From: Schaalia sp. ORNL0103
GTDB lineage: Bacteria; Actinomycetota; Actinomycetes; Actinomycetales; Actinomycetaceae
Direction: 5' to 3'
DNA length: 64,000 nucleotides
Assembly: GCF_019429565.1 (NCBI RefSeq)
Contig: NZ_JAHXSA010000001.1
Location: 1,178,001-1,242,000, forward strand
This document shows positions 47,947-56,959 of this stretch, piece after piece. A model generated the notes under the pieces. It was not told the DNA's origin, did no database searches, and saw only the letters and a program-made list of their open reading frames with translations. Within the stretch, counting starts at the first letter, position 1. Each line of letters opens with the position of its first letter. A program made the position numbers and the translations under genes.

Positions 47947-48069
47947 TCAACGGGCGACGAGGTTGCCGAAGATGGGGCGGTCCATCGAGAACTGCAGGGG
48001 GTTGCGCTGTTGGCGCCACCTGCGGTGATGGGCGAGGCGATGAAGGAGTGATGCGACGAAACGAGACAT
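47947..48069 (-). CDS. Arg/His-rich small protein, 40 aa
   Basis: From ATG 48069 the frame reads MSRFVASLLHRLAHHRRWRQ.. and ends PIFGNLVAR then TGA at 47947. GAGGAG lies 6 bases before the ATG, an excellent ribosome binding site for such a short frame. The N-terminal half is a basic amphipathic helix; the rest contains NPLQFSMDRP. No family recognised. Its own transcript would be leftward, converging on rdgB. Confidence 0.6.
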   Translation of the reverse strand: MSRFVASLLHRLAHHRRWRQQRNPLQFSMDRPIFGNLVAR

Positions 48070-48267
48070 TGTGTGCTCCTCTTTGAGTACAGTGCGATGG
48101 ATCTGTCACCGCGTCATACTGACATAGTGCGCCTCAAAGTCCGTGTTTTCCATCGATATTTTCTTATTTTTCTATGAAGTGTTTCTTACGGACTTTCCCT
48201 TGGTACAGCTTGGCAAATTCTTGACCGAAGAGGGTCGCTTCGCTTAATTAATCAGCCGGTGGATACG

Positions 48268-48300
48268 GTGAGGGGGCAGGCCCACGGCCTGCCCCCTCAC
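48268..48300. terminator. Terminator after the CBU_0592-like gene
   Basis: GTGAGGGGGCAGGC / GCCTGCCCCCTCAC, 14-bp perfect stem and 5-base loop. The AT-richer stretch 48110-48260 beside it holds no supported gene. Confidence 0.85.
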
Positions 48301-48320
48301 CTCCCCAATTCAGCGAAGAG

Positions 48321-48653
48321 TCAGCGAGCTCGCGCCAGGCGCGCACGACGCGGCAGGAAGCGGCGCACGTCGAAGAAGCGAACGACCTGCATGATGCGGC
48401 GCGCGAGGCGGTCGCGCACGCGCCAGATCATGGTGCAGCCGACACCGATGAAGATGGCGTTCGTCAGGAAGGACGGCCACGCGCCGGTGGATGCACATGC
48501 GAGGGCCAGCAGAATGCAGCTGGAGACATTGAGAGAGTGGTAGCGCAGGGAGTCGGGAGCGAAGCGCTTGGAGGAAACCAGGTAGTAGGCGGCGATAGAG
48601 GCGCCCGCACCCAGCCAACCGAGGACCGGAATTACAAGAGATGAGATCGTCAT
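48321..48653 (-). CDS. CBU_0592-like small membrane protein
   Basis: A 110-residue protein with three TM helices (VLGWLGAGASIAAYYLV; HSLNVSSCILLALACASTGAWPSFLTNAIFIGVGC) and a strongly basic C-terminus (RRFLPRRARLARAR). The pattern Y..VS..R......Y..LN..S........G.WPS...N matches CBU_0592-type domains of unknown function. CATCAT (48661-48666) ends 7 bases before the ATG. It is divergent from a LysR regulator that may control it. Confidence 0.65.
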   Translation of the reverse strand: MTISSLVIPVLGWLGAGASIAAYYLVSSKRFAPDSLRYHSLNVSSCILLALACASTGAWPSFLTNAIFIGVGCTMIWRVRDRLARRIMQVVRFFDVRRFLPRRARLARAR

Positions 48654-48739
48654 GACTCATATGATGCACCTTCCGCTAGTCAAGCACAATTGAATGGTTC
48701 TATAGTTATCTTACAGTTTCACTTAACGAAGGAGTTCGC

Positions 48740-49657
48740 GTGGATATCGACCCCCGCCGCCTGCCTTTCCTTCTGTCCGTCGCGCGTGAAGGCGGCATCG
48801 TTGCCGCCGCCGACATCCTCATGGTCTCACCCTCGGCGGTGTCCCAGCAGATCCAGAAACTTGAGGAGGAAGTCGGCCTCAAGCTCGTCGAGCGCACCAC
48901 GTCCGGCGCGATTCTCACCCCGGCGGGCACGATCGTCGCCGAGGCCGGCGAACGCATCAACGCCGATATCGAGGAAGCTCTCAAGGCGCTGCGTCCCCTC
49001 ACCGGCCAGGTGACGGGAACGGTCACCATTGGGGCGTTCCTGACTATTTGCCGATCCACCCTCATCCCCGCGCTCCCCGACCTCGCGGACGCCCTGCCCG
49101 GCGTCGACCTGCGCATCGAGGAAACAGAAGAGACCCCGGGCATGGCCGCGCTGCGCACCGGCCACTACGACATCCTCGTCATCGAACGAGACGAGGACCC
49201 AGGCCTGGCCCCTCGCGGATACACGGACGTTCCCTTCCTCGACGAACCCTGGATGCTCGTCACACCGGACTCCGCTCCCCCGATCGGCTCGATCGAAGAC
49301 CTTGCGGACCTCACCTGGCTGCGCGTCAATCCGGGCACCAGCGGCGACCACGTCATGCGCCGTATTACGAAGGCCTTCCCGGACACACGCTGGGCGCCCC
49401 ACCTGTACACGACGTACGAGGCCGCCCGCGCCCTCGTGCGTGCCCGCACGGGCTCGACGATCCTGCCGGCCATGGCGCTGGCCGGGGCCCACACGGAGGG
49501 CATGCGCATCACGCCGCTGCCGTCGCTGGGCACTCGCAAGATCCTGCTGCGTCACAAGAATCACGGATGGTCCGAGGCGTCAGGCCCGGCGCGCGTGGCC
49601 ACATACTTGGCGGAGTGGAAGCGCCACAACGCCTCGTACTCGACGTCTAGCGACTGA
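48740..49657 (+). CDS. LysR-family transcription regulator
   Basis: A 305-residue LTTR: N-terminal winged HTH (RRLPFLLSVAREGGIVAAADILMVSPSAVSQQIQKLEEEVG), linker helix, and a periplasmic-binding-like effector domain. Start GTG 48740 follows GAAGGAG. It reads away from the CBU_0592-like gene across an 86-bp gap, the classic arrangement for a LysR regulator and its target, but no effector can be inferred. Confidence 0.9.
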   Translation: MDIDPRRLPFLLSVAREGGIVAAADILMVSPSAVSQQIQKLEEEVGLKLVERTTSGAILTPAGTIVAEAGERINADIEEALKALRPLTGQVTGTVTIGAFLTICRSTLIPALPDLADALPGVDLRIEETEETPGMAALRTGHYDILVIERDEDPGLAPRGYTDVPFLDEPWMLVTPDSAPPIGSIEDLADLTWLRVNPGTSGDHVMRRITKAFPDTRWAPHLYTTYEAARALVRARTGSTILPAMALAGAHTEGMRITPLPSLGTRKILLRHKNHGWSEASGPARVATYLAEWKRHNASYSTSSD

Positions 49658-49665
49658 CCAAGGAA

Positions 49666-49697
49666 CCGCCTCGCCTCACCCACCGGCGGGGCGAGGG
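49666..49697. terminator. Hairpin between LysR gene and MBL gene
   Basis: CCTCGCC pairs with GGCGAGG; nearby CCGCC/GGCGG can extend it. Convergent genes. Confidence 0.6.
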
Positions 49698-49702
49698 ATG
49701 GC

Positions 49703-50500
49703 TCAGAGGCTCACCTGCATCCCGGAGGTCGCGAAGTCGAGGGGACCAGACCAGGTCTGTCGCACCTCGGCGGCCACCCGGTCGCGAGGCGTCCACGGCT
49801 GGATGTGGGTCGCGATCATGCGGCCCACTCCGGCTCGCCTGGCGACCTCGCCCGCACGCACGCCGTCCATGTGCATGTCGGGCTCAGTCTCGTCGCTCGT
49901 GAAGCCGACCTCACTGAGGAGCACGTCGACACCGCGCGCGCCCTCGATGATCGTGTCGCACAGGTCGGTGTCCCCCGTGTAGAACAGGGACACCAGGCGC
50001 TCAGGATCCTCCTCGGAGGGGCCCTCGATGCGCAGGCCAAAAGCCTCGACCGGGTGCAGGGCGCGGTAGGGGCGGATCGTCATGGGGCCCACCTGGTAGG
50101 CCTCGCCCAGCTGCATGCGGGTGAAGGCGAATTCAACCTCGTATGCCTCGTCGTCCGGGGCGTCTTCGATCTGGCGCACGCGACGCATCGTCTCGGCGGG
50201 ACCGTACAGGGGCAGCGCGGATGCAGCAGCTCCCGGACCCCACTTGCGGTAGACCTGCAGGGAAATGATGTCGCCCATGTGGTCGGCGTGGCAATGGGAC
50301 AGCGCGAGAGCATCAAGCTCGCATGGGCACACGTGCGCCCACAGCGCCCCGAAGGAACCGGGACCCATGTCGCACACGAGCGAGAAGGTCCGCTCCTCCC
50401 CCGATCGAGGGTCCAGGCCTCGGGCCTGAACAAGGTAGGACGAGGCCGGCGACTCCGGGCCAGACATCGAACCGGTAGCGCCGATGACAGTCAGCTTCAC
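49703..50500 (-). CDS. MBL-fold hydrolase, Rv1339-like (candidate cyclic nucleotide phosphodiesterase)
   Basis: A 265-residue metallo-beta-lactamase fold protein with metal motif HCHADH at 69-74 (HxHxDH), a downstream YTGDTD aspartate and the final ATHIQPW histidine. Position next to murI and rph/rdgB matches mycobacterial Rv1339, reported as an atypical class II cAMP phosphodiesterase. So cAMP hydrolysis is a family-based guess. Start overlaps the murI stop by 4 bp (ATGA). Confidence 0.85.
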   Translation of the reverse strand: MKLTVIGATGSMSGPESPASSYLVQARGLDPRSGEERTFSLVCDMGPGSFGALWAHVCPCELDALALSHCHADHMGDIISLQVYRKWGPGAAASALPLYGPAETMRRVRQIEDAPDDEAYEVEFAFTRMQLGEAYQVGPMTIRPYRALHPVEAFGLRIEGPSEEDPERLVSLFYTGDTDLCDTIIEGARGVDVLLSEVGFTSDETEPDMHMDGVRAGEVARRAGVGRMIATHIQPWTPRDRVAAEVRQTWSGPLDFATSGMQVSL

Positions 50501-51327
50501 GCGATACCACCGCCGGTGTTCACGCGGGCAACGGACCCCACCTCGGGGCCAAGGAAACGACGAGCCAGGCGCGGGAACGCGTCGGAAGCGCCCGTGGCCA
50601 GGAACTGGTGCTGCGGCCCCTCACCAGCGGGCCACGGATCGTGAAGGAGCCCGCGGTCCACGAGCTCGTTATAGGTGACGTTCGCGGTCGCCTCCGAGGA
50701 GGTTACGAGCGTGACTCCCTCGCCCATAATTCGGCCGATTACACCGGTGAGCAGCGGGTAGTGCGTGCACCCCAGGATCAGCGTATCCACACCCGCTTCC
50801 TTCAGCGGCGTCAGATACTCGCGCGCCACGGCCTCGATCTCCTCGCCCGTGGTCACCCCGGCCTCGACGAAGTCAACGAAAGCGGGGCAGGCCTGCTGGC
50901 TGACCGTCAGCCCGGGGACGGCTGCGAGCGCGCGCAGGTACGCCTCAGACTGGATGGTGGCCTTCGTACCGATGACGCCCACGTGGCGGTTACGCGTGGC
51001 GATAACGCTCTGGCGTGCCGCCGGGGTGATGACCTCGATGACGGGGATGCCGGCATCGATCCAGTAGCGTTCCCGAGCATCCGCGAGCGCGGCGGCCGTC
51101 GCCGTGTTGCAGGCGATGACGAGCGCCTTCACGCCGCGCGAGGCCAGCTCGTCGAGGGCGGACAGCGTCAGCGAGCGAACCTGCGCAATCGCGCGCGGGC
51201 CGTAAGGCGTGTGCTCGGTGTCGCCCAGGTAGATGATCTCTTCGTCGGGCAGCTTGTCGATGACTGCGCGCGCCACCGTCAGCCCACCTAGGCCCGAGTC
51301 GAAAATTCCGATCGGGGCGTTGTTCAT
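50497..51327 (-). CDS. murI: Glutamate racemase
   Basis: Makes D-glutamate for peptidoglycan. 276 residues with IFDSGLGGLTVARAV at the N-terminus, catalytic C73 in IACNTATAA and C187 in LGCTHYPLL. TAAGGT (51334-51339) ends 6 bases before the ATG: leaderless. Coupled to the MBL gene downstream. Confidence 0.96.
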   Translation of the reverse strand: MNNAPIGIFDSGLGGLTVARAVIDKLPDEEIIYLGDTEHTPYGPRAIAQVRSLTLSALDELASRGVKALVIACNTATAAALADARERYWIDAGIPVIEVITPAARQSVIATRNRHVGVIGTKATIQSEAYLRALAAVPGLTVSQQACPAFVDFVEAGVTTGEEIEAVAREYLTPLKEAGVDTLILGCTHYPLLTGVIGRIMGEGVTLVTSSEATANVTYNELVDRGLLHDPWPAGEGPQHQFLATGASDAFPRLARRFLGPEVGSVARVNTGGGIA

Positions 51328-51343
51328 GTCTCGACCTTATGCG

Positions 51344-51919
51344 CTACTGGGAATTATTGACGGCTTCTAGGAGTGAGTCCTGCCACCATGTGATGAGCAT
51401 ATAGATGGCGGCGACGGTTTGCGAGCGCTCCCCCGTCGGCTCACTGAGCGCCAATTCTTCGATGCGCTGCGCATCTTGTTGATCCGATAGGCCCAGCTCA
51501 CCGGCTAAGCCGAGCCTGATGTCATTGAGAGCGCCCAGCCAGGACCACACGGCCTCGGGCTGGATCCTGAGGGTGTCACTCTCGCCGTGGACGATGTGGT
51601 CAAGATCGCCAACGATGGCGCGCAAACGGACGGACTTATCGGTGCGCAGAGAATCCTCGGTCAGGGCGCGCAGGCGGCCAGCCTCTTCGTCATCCTCACT
51701 CATCGAGGGCAGCAGCATACGCAGGGTGCGTTCGCGGGGTTCGTCTCGTCGCTGTTCGGTCTCGGTGGCGGCGTTCACCATGGACGAGGTCGCGGCGTAC
51801 TCACCGGGATCATCCAAGACGACGAGAACCTCCGTCGCCAACTGGCGCAGGAGGAGCGCCTCGCCGTCGCTCATCGACGAGGCGTAGACACCGTCTCGAA
51901 GAGCGAAGCCTTCCATATC
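51344..51919 (-). CDS. DUF2017 family protein
   Basis: A 191-residue actinobacterial protein of unknown function, all-helical, with LRQLATEVLVVLDDP near the N-terminus and AVWSWLGALNDIRLGLAGELG and AIYMLITWWQDSLLEAV near the C-terminus. It begins one base after the clpS stop, so the two are co-transcribed and probably coupled. The clpS-DUF2017 pairing is widespread in actinobacteria. The frame upstream to 52021 lies inside clpS and is not used. Confidence 0.88.
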   Translation of the reverse strand, partial: DMEGFALRDGVYASSMSDGEALLLRQLATEVLVVLDDPGEYAATSSMVNAATETEQRRDEPRERTLRMLLPSMSEDDEEAGRLRALTEDSLRTDKSVRLRAIVGDLDHIVHGESDTLRIQPEAVWSWLGALNDIRLGLAGELGLSDQQDAQRIEELALSEPTGERSQTVAAIYMLITWWQDSLLEAVNNSQ

Positions 51920-51920
51920 T

Positions 51921-52208
51921 TCAGTCCCGGTCTTCTTCGATGGTGGCGCGTAGACCGTAGGAGTGCATGGCCATGACATCCGCCTCGATGCGTTCGCGCA
52001 CGCCCGTGGAAACGGTGGCACGCCCGCGCGTATGAACGGCCATCATGAGCTCCTCAGCACGGGCGCTTGAATAGCCAAAATACTGGCGAAAAACAGCGCT
52101 CACGTAGCTCATGAGGTTGACAGGATCGTCCCACACGACGGCACGCCAACGCGGCACCCCAGTGGGTGCCTCGTGCGTGCGGGACGCGGGTTGGAAGATC
52201 GTTGTCAT
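51921..52208 (-). CDS. clpS: ClpS, adaptor for N-end rule degradation
   Basis: A 95-residue adaptor that delivers N-degron proteins to the Clp unfoldase. Contains the conserved DDPVNLMSYV, the AEELMMAVHTRGRATV helix and Y-G-L-R-A-T-I C-terminal strand. TAGTGT (52215-52220) ends 6 bases before the ATG, so leaderless. Confidence 0.94.
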   Translation of the reverse strand: MTTIFQPASRTHEAPTGVPRWRAVVWDDPVNLMSYVSAVFRQYFGYSSARAEELMMAVHTRGRATVSTGVRERIEADVMAMHSYGLRATIEEDRD

Positions 52209-52214
52209 ACGTCA

Positions 52215-52283
52215 ACACTAAGACGTATTTGAGTATCAGGGAAGGAAATTCGCACCCCGGTGACACGCTTCTCAGGGTAGGCT
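52215..52283. promoter_or_regulatory. Divergent -10 elements of clpS and pncB
   Basis: clpS TAGTGT (52215-52220, minus) and pncB TAGGCT (52278-52283, plus). Both end exactly 6 bases before their start codons. Confidence 0.62.
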
Positions 52284-52289
52284 CACAGT

Positions 52290-53633
52290 ATGCCTGCATC
52301 GACATCCACTTCATTGCTGACTGACATGTACGAGCTCACGATGCTCGACGCCGCCCTGAAGGATGGCACCGCGCATCGTCGCTGCACGTTTGAGCTGTTT
52401 GGGCGCCGCCTGCCCGCCACGCGACGCTTCGGCGTTGTCGCCGGCACCGGTCGCATTCTCGAGGCCTTGGAACGCTTCGAGTTCGACGCTGAACAGATCG
52501 ATTGGTTGCGCGACCAGGGGATCATCTCCGAGGAGGCCGCCCAGTTCCTCGCCTCGTGGCGTTTCACGGGCGACATCTGGGGCTACGCCGAGGGCGAGTG
52601 CTACTTCCCCGGCTCTCCCCTGCTGACGGTTGAGGGTACATTCGCGGACTGCACGCTCCTAGAGACGCTGCTCCTGTCGATCCTCAACCACGATTGCGCG
52701 GTGGCTTCCGCCGCCTCGCGTATGACGATCGCCGCCCACGGCCGTCCCTGCATGGACATGGGTGCTCGCCGTGCCCACGAGCGCGCAGCGGTCTCCGCCG
52801 CCCGCGCCGCCATCATCGGCGGTTTCCAGGGCACCTCCGACCTCGAGGCTGCCAAGCGCTATGGGATCCGCTGCATCGGCACGGCCGCCCACGCGTTCAC
52901 GCTCCTGCACGACAGCGAACGCGACGCCTTCGACTCTCAGGTCGCCAAGCTGGGCGCGGGCACGACCCTGCTCGTGGACACCTACGACATCAGGCAGGGC
53001 GTCATCAACGCTGTCGAGGCCGCGCGCGCTGCCGGCGGCGAGCTGGGCGCGGTGCGCCTGGACTCCGGCGACCTCGTCGCTGAGGCGTTCAAGGTGCGCG
53101 GCCAGCTCGACGCGATGGGCGCGACCACCACGAAGATCACGGTGACCTCCGACCTGGACGAGTACGCGATCGCCGCCCTGGGCGCGGCCCCCGTGGACTC
53201 CTACGGCGTGGGGACCAAGCTCGTGACGGGCTCGGGCGTCCCGACGGCCGCCCTGGTCTACAAGGTCGTCCAGCGCGAGGATAGCAACGGCCAGATCGTG
53301 TCGGTGGCCAAGAAGGCCGAGTCGAAGTCCACGGTCGGCGGACGCAAGGTTGCCGGCCGCGTCATGGGCGAGGACGGCTACGCGACCGAGGAACTCCTGC
53401 TCGTCGGCACGTCCTTCGAGGAGGGCCAGGCTCTGCTGGCCGAGCGCGGCGCCCGCCCGCTGCAGGTCCAGCTGGTCCGCGGCGGTCAGATCGACGCCGA
53501 AGCCTGGGGCCCCGAGGCGCTGTCCCGCGCCCAGGAGCGCCACCTGCGCACCCGCAACGAGCTTCCCTACCAGGCGTGGCGCCTGTCCGAGGGCGAGGTC
53601 GCGATCCCCACACGCTACGAGCAGGTCGACTGA
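52290..53633 (+). CDS. pncB: Nicotinate phosphoribosyltransferase
   Basis: Joins nicotinate and PRPP in NAD salvage. 447 residues, with LLTDMYELTML at the N-terminus, the SxRR-H block (MGARRAHERAA, catalytic His and basic residues), GTAAHAF, TYDIRQGVINAV, RLDSGDL and the KTKLVTGSG-like GVGTKLVTGSG phosphate loop. Leaderless start. Divergent from clpS as in other actinobacteria. Confidence 0.96.
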   Translation: MPASTSTSLLTDMYELTMLDAALKDGTAHRRCTFELFGRRLPATRRFGVVAGTGRILEALERFEFDAEQIDWLRDQGIISEEAAQFLASWRFTGDIWGYAEGECYFPGSPLLTVEGTFADCTLLETLLLSILNHDCAVASAASRMTIAAHGRPCMDMGARRAHERAAVSAARAAIIGGFQGTSDLEAAKRYGIRCIGTAAHAFTLLHDSERDAFDSQVAKLGAGTTLLVDTYDIRQGVINAVEAARAAGGELGAVRLDSGDLVAEAFKVRGQLDAMGATTTKITVTSDLDEYAIAALGAAPVDSYGVGTKLVTGSGVPTAALVYKVVQREDSNGQIVSVAKKAESKSTVGGRKVAGRVMGEDGYATEELLLVGTSFEEGQALLAERGARPLQVQLVRGGQIDAEAWGPEALSRAQERHLRTRNELPYQAWRLSEGEVAIPTRYEQVD

Positions 53634-53740
53634 CCCTCACCTCTCACTCAACGAAGCCCCGGCCTCGTCCTTCACACTCGGTGAACTGCCTCCCGTTTCT
53701 TGGACATCGAAATTGAAGTCCAGGGAATGGGAGGCTTTTC

Positions 53741-54253
53741 ATGTCTGTGGATCTGGGGTTGAGGCATGATCGTTTGCTTCGGGAGCAGGCGGTGGAGATG
53801 TTTGAGAGGGGACGTGGCTATGGTTTGACCGCCAGGAGGCTTGGTGTGTCTGCCGAGACTGTGAGAGAGTGGCAGAAGATGTACCGCGTGATCGGGAGGG
53901 GCGGGCTTCTTGCCATGGGAGTAAAGCGGGCCAAATACGACTATGAGACCAAGGTCGCCGCAGCGAGGGCCGTGGTTGACGGTGGGATGAGTAAACCTGA
54001 GGCGATGGTGCGTTTCGGTATTGCGAGCGCGACACCGTTGAAGCAGTGGTGCAGGCTGTACCGCGAGGGCGGCGCGCAGGCGCTCAAGCCCAAGCCCAAG
54101 GGCAGGCCGAAGGGGTCGGTGCGGGCGGTGCCACCAACGCGTGAGGAGGAACTCGCCGAGCGCGTGCGCAAGCTCGAGGCGCAGGTGGCGTACCTAAAAA
54201 AATCGATTGCCCTGAAGGCGCAGAGGCGCTCCCAAACCGGGACAAAGCCCTAG
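53741..54253 (+). CDS. IS3-family OrfA, copy B
   Basis: A 170-residue helix-turn-helix protein, differing from copy A at only two visible positions (RGRGYG for RGCGYG; GGAQAL for GGVQAL). Preceded by GGGAGG. Confidence 0.93.
   Translation: MSVDLGLRHDRLLREQAVEMFERGRGYGLTARRLGVSAETVREWQKMYRVIGRGGLLAMGVKRAKYDYETKVAAARAVVDGGMSKPEAMVRFGIASATPLKQWCRLYREGGAQALKPKPKGRPKGSVRAVPPTREEELAERVRKLEAQVAYLKKSIALKAQRRSQTGTKP
54196..54202 (+). other. Minus-one frameshift site in IS copy B
   Basis: A AAA AAA in the orfA frame. After a -1 slip the frame reads IDCPEGAEALPNRDKALVVA and runs into OrfB without a stop. Confidence 0.8.
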
Positions 54254-55113
54254 TGGTCGCGCAGCTTTCAGGGCGCGGACACGCGGTGGGTGATCTCCTC
54301 AAGGCCGCCGGTCTTGCCAGGTCGAGCTACTACTACGCGCTGGCTCACCCCAAGGGCGTGACCCGGGCGCAGCTACGTCCCAAGGTCGCCCAGATCTTTT
54401 CACGAACCCCCAACGGGTGCGGTCACAGGCAGATCGCCATGTGCCTACGCGCTGAGGCAGGAGAGCGCATCGCCGATAAGACGGTCTTGAAGATGATGCG
54501 CGAGATGGGGCTGCGCTGCGGCATACGCCGCGAGAGGGCCTATCACAGGTACAACTCCTACAAGGGGGACGTGGGGCAAAGCTTCAAGAACATCATCGGC
54601 CGCGACTTCACAGCCGATGGCCCTTGGCAGAAATTGGGTACCGATGTCACCGAGTTCAAGCTCTCCTTCGGTAAGGCCTACCTCGCTCCGGTCTACGACT
54701 TTGCCAGCAAAGAGATTGTCGCCTACTCCATCTCTCTGTGCCCCAACCTCGCCCAGCAACAAGAGATGCTCCAGATACTCATGGATGCCAAGCCCGCAGG
54801 GGTCGAGCCGATCTTGCACTCGGACATGGGATGGCAGTACCAGCACGAGGCCTACATCAGCACGCTTGCTGATAACGGTTTCATCCAGAGCATGTCACGC
54901 AAAGGCAACTGCATCGACAACGGCGCCACTGAGCAGGTCTTCGGACACATCAAGGACGAGTTCTTTCGCGGCCAAGACTGGCCAACCTTCGAGAGCTTCA
55001 AAGCCGACCTCGACGCCTACATCACACACTGGAACACAGTAAGACGCCAAGTAAAGCTCAAGGGCCTGACCCCGGCAGAATACCGGGATCAGGCCCTACG
55101 GGAAGCCGCATAA
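54253..55113 (+). CDS. IS3-family transposase OrfB (DDE), copy B
   Basis: 286 residues with D131, D191 and E227. As an independent product it would start at GTG 54253, overlapping the orfA TAG by one base; the frameshift fusion is the more likely active transposase. Confidence 0.95.
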   Translation: MVAQLSGRGHAVGDLLKAAGLARSSYYYALAHPKGVTRAQLRPKVAQIFSRTPNGCGHRQIAMCLRAEAGERIADKTVLKMMREMGLRCGIRRERAYHRYNSYKGDVGQSFKNIIGRDFTADGPWQKLGTDVTEFKLSFGKAYLAPVYDFASKEIVAYSISLCPNLAQQQEMLQILMDAKPAGVEPILHSDMGWQYQHEAYISTLADNGFIQSMSRKGNCIDNGATEQVFGHIKDEFFRGQDWPTFESFKADLDAYITHWNTVRRQVKLKGLTPAEYRDQALREAA

Positions 55114-55216
55114 CGGCTACCATTAAACGCGTCCAAGTTTCGGGGCGCAGTTCACGGAGGGACGAGGCCGGGGCTCGTTATGCATCAGGGCGCGGACATC
55201 GCTGCGGGAGTGCGCG

Positions 55217-56959
55217 TCAGTGGCGGCCAACAAACCACTCGCGCAGCAGGGCGATGCGGGCCTCGATCTGCTCGGTCGTCGCCTGGGCGACCTCGGGGCC
55301 ACCGCAGCGCGAACGCAGACGCGAATGGATGGTCGCGTGGGTCTCACCGGAGCGGCGCGACCACGTGGAGACCAGGTGCTGAAGCTCCTTGCGCTTGGCG
55401 GCACGCAGCTTGTGGGCGGGGATTCCGGCGTTTTCTTCGCGCATCTTCTGCGCGGCGCGGGTCTTCTTCTGCGCGGCAACCTGGTCGGCCTGGCGGGCAC
55501 GCAGCAGAGTCGTCACCTGATCGGCATCCAGCAGGCCGGGAATACCCAGGTATTCCTGCTCTTCCTCGGAGCCAACCTCGGCGCCCGCGCCCCACGCGGC
55601 ACCGTCGAAGAGGACGCCGTCAAACTCTGCGTCCGCACCCAGGACCTCAAATTGGGAGAGCAAGTCGGAGGAAGCTTTCTCCTCGCGGTTTGCGGCCGCG
55701 ACGAGGGCGTCCTCGGGATTCCACATGTCGTCTTCGCTGGCCTCGTCGCGCTTGGGGCGGTCCAGCGCATGGTCGCGCTCGACCTCCATGCCGCCGGCGA
55801 GGGTCAGCAGGGGCACGACGGAGGGGATGAAGACGGTGGCCGTCTCGCCACGACGACGGGCTCGCACGTAGCGGCCGATGGCCTGAGCGAAGAACAGCGG
55901 CGTGGAGGCGTTGGTCGCGTAGACGCCGACCGCGAGGCGGGGCACGTCGACGCCCTCGGACACCATGCGCACGGCGACCATCCACTTGTCGGTGGAGTCG
56001 GCGAACTCGGAGATGCGGTCGGAGGCGTCCGCGTCGTCGGACAGGACGATCGTTGGGGCCTTGCCGGTGATGAGACGCAGGTGGCGGGCGTAGGCACGCG
56101 CGTGCTCCTGGTTGGAGGCGATGACGAGGCCGCCCGCGTCGGGCACGGCGCGACGCACCTCTTCGAGGCGCAGGTCGGCGGCGCGCAGGACGGCGGGGAT
56201 CCACTCACCCTTCGGATCCAGCGCGGTGCGCCAAGCCTGCTTCATCATGTCCTTGGTGAGGGGCTCACCCAGGCGGGCGCTCACTTCGTCACCCGCGCTG
56301 GTGCGCCAGGCCATCTGCCCCGAGTAGGACATGAACAGGACGGGACGCACGACGCCGTCCTTGAGGGCGTCGCCGTAGCCGTACGTGTAGTCGGCGCGCG
56401 AGCGTCGGATGCCCTCCTCGTCCTCCTCGTAGGTGACGAAGGGGATCGGAGAGGTGTCGGAGCGGAAGGGCGTACCCGTCAGCGCCAGGCGACGCGTCGC
56501 GTCCGTGAAGGCCTCGCGCACGCCGTCACCCCACGACAGGGAGTCGCCGGCGTGGTGGATCTCATCGAGGATGACGAGGGTCCGGTAGGCGCGGGTGCGC
56601 GCCGCATGAACGGCCGGGTTGGAGCCAATCTGCGCGTAGGTGACGGCCACGCCGTCGAAGTGTGAGCCGGCAACGCCCTGCGAGTTCGTAAAGTCGGGGT
56701 CGATGTGGATACCGAAGCGCGCGGCGCTCGAGGCCCACTGTCCCTTGAGGTGCTCGGTCGGGCACACGACGGTGAGCTTGTCGACGATGCCGCGGGCGAT
56801 CAGCTCGGTCGCAAGCGTCAGGGCGAAGGTCGTCTTACCTGCGCCCGGCGTTGCGACCGCCAGGAAGTCGCGCGGGGAGGCCGCCATGTAGCGATCCAGG
56901 GCAGCGGCCTGCCAGGCGCGCAGCCTGCCAACGGGTGCGCGCCGGGTCGTCTCGCTCAC
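55217..56959 (-). CDS. SF2 DEAD/DEAH helicase, actinobacterial type
   Basis: A 580-residue helicase of the XPB/ResIII type. Motifs: WQAAALDRYM (Q-like), ATPGAGKTTFAL (Walker A), ILDEIHHAGD (DEIH Walker B), LTGTPFRSD, and in the second half VRMVSEGVDVPRL and AQAIGRYVRARRR. The C-terminal ~120 residues are a distinct helical domain rich in Arg/Lys. GTG start overlaps the DUF3039 stop (GTGA), so the two are coupled. DNA or RNA substrate unknown. Confidence 0.88.
   Translation of the reverse strand: MSETTRRAPVGRLRAWQAAALDRYMAASPRDFLAVATPGAGKTTFALTLATELIARGIVDKLTVVCPTEHLKGQWASSAARFGIHIDPDFTNSQGVAGSHFDGVAVTYAQIGSNPAVHAARTRAYRTLVILDEIHHAGDSLSWGDGVREAFTDATRRLALTGTPFRSDTSPIPFVTYEEDEEGIRRSRADYTYGYGDALKDGVVRPVLFMSYSGQMAWRTSAGDEVSARLGEPLTKDMMKQAWRTALDPKGEWIPAVLRAADLRLEEVRRAVPDAGGLVIASNQEHARAYARHLRLITGKAPTIVLSDDADASDRISEFADSTDKWMVAVRMVSEGVDVPRLAVGVYATNASTPLFFAQAIGRYVRARRRGETATVFIPSVVPLLTLAGGMEVERDHALDRPKRDEASEDDMWNPEDALVAAANREEKASSDLLSQFEVLGADAEFDGVLFDGAAWGAGAEVGSEEEQEYLGIPGLLDADQVTTLLRARQADQVAAQKKTRAAQKMREENAGIPAHKLRAAKRKELQHLVSTWSRRSGETHATIHSRLRSRCGGPEVAQATTEQIEARIALLREWFVGRH

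Larger units (their letters stand above)
53682..55154 (+). mobile_element. IS3-family (IS150-like) insertion sequence, copy B
   Basis: 1473 bp, same length as copy A. IRL 53682-53705 and IRR 55131-55154 (19 of 24 positions match). 3-bp target duplication CGG (53679-53681 and 55155-55157). orfA and orfB intact. Confidence 0.95.
53655..55175. repeat. Dispersed palindrome split by IS copy B
   Basis: Left arm AGCCCCGGCCTCGTCC (53655-53670) and right arm GGACGAGGCCGGGGCT (55160-55175) are exact inverse complements; removal of the IS leaves a 13-base loop. Confidence 0.92.
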
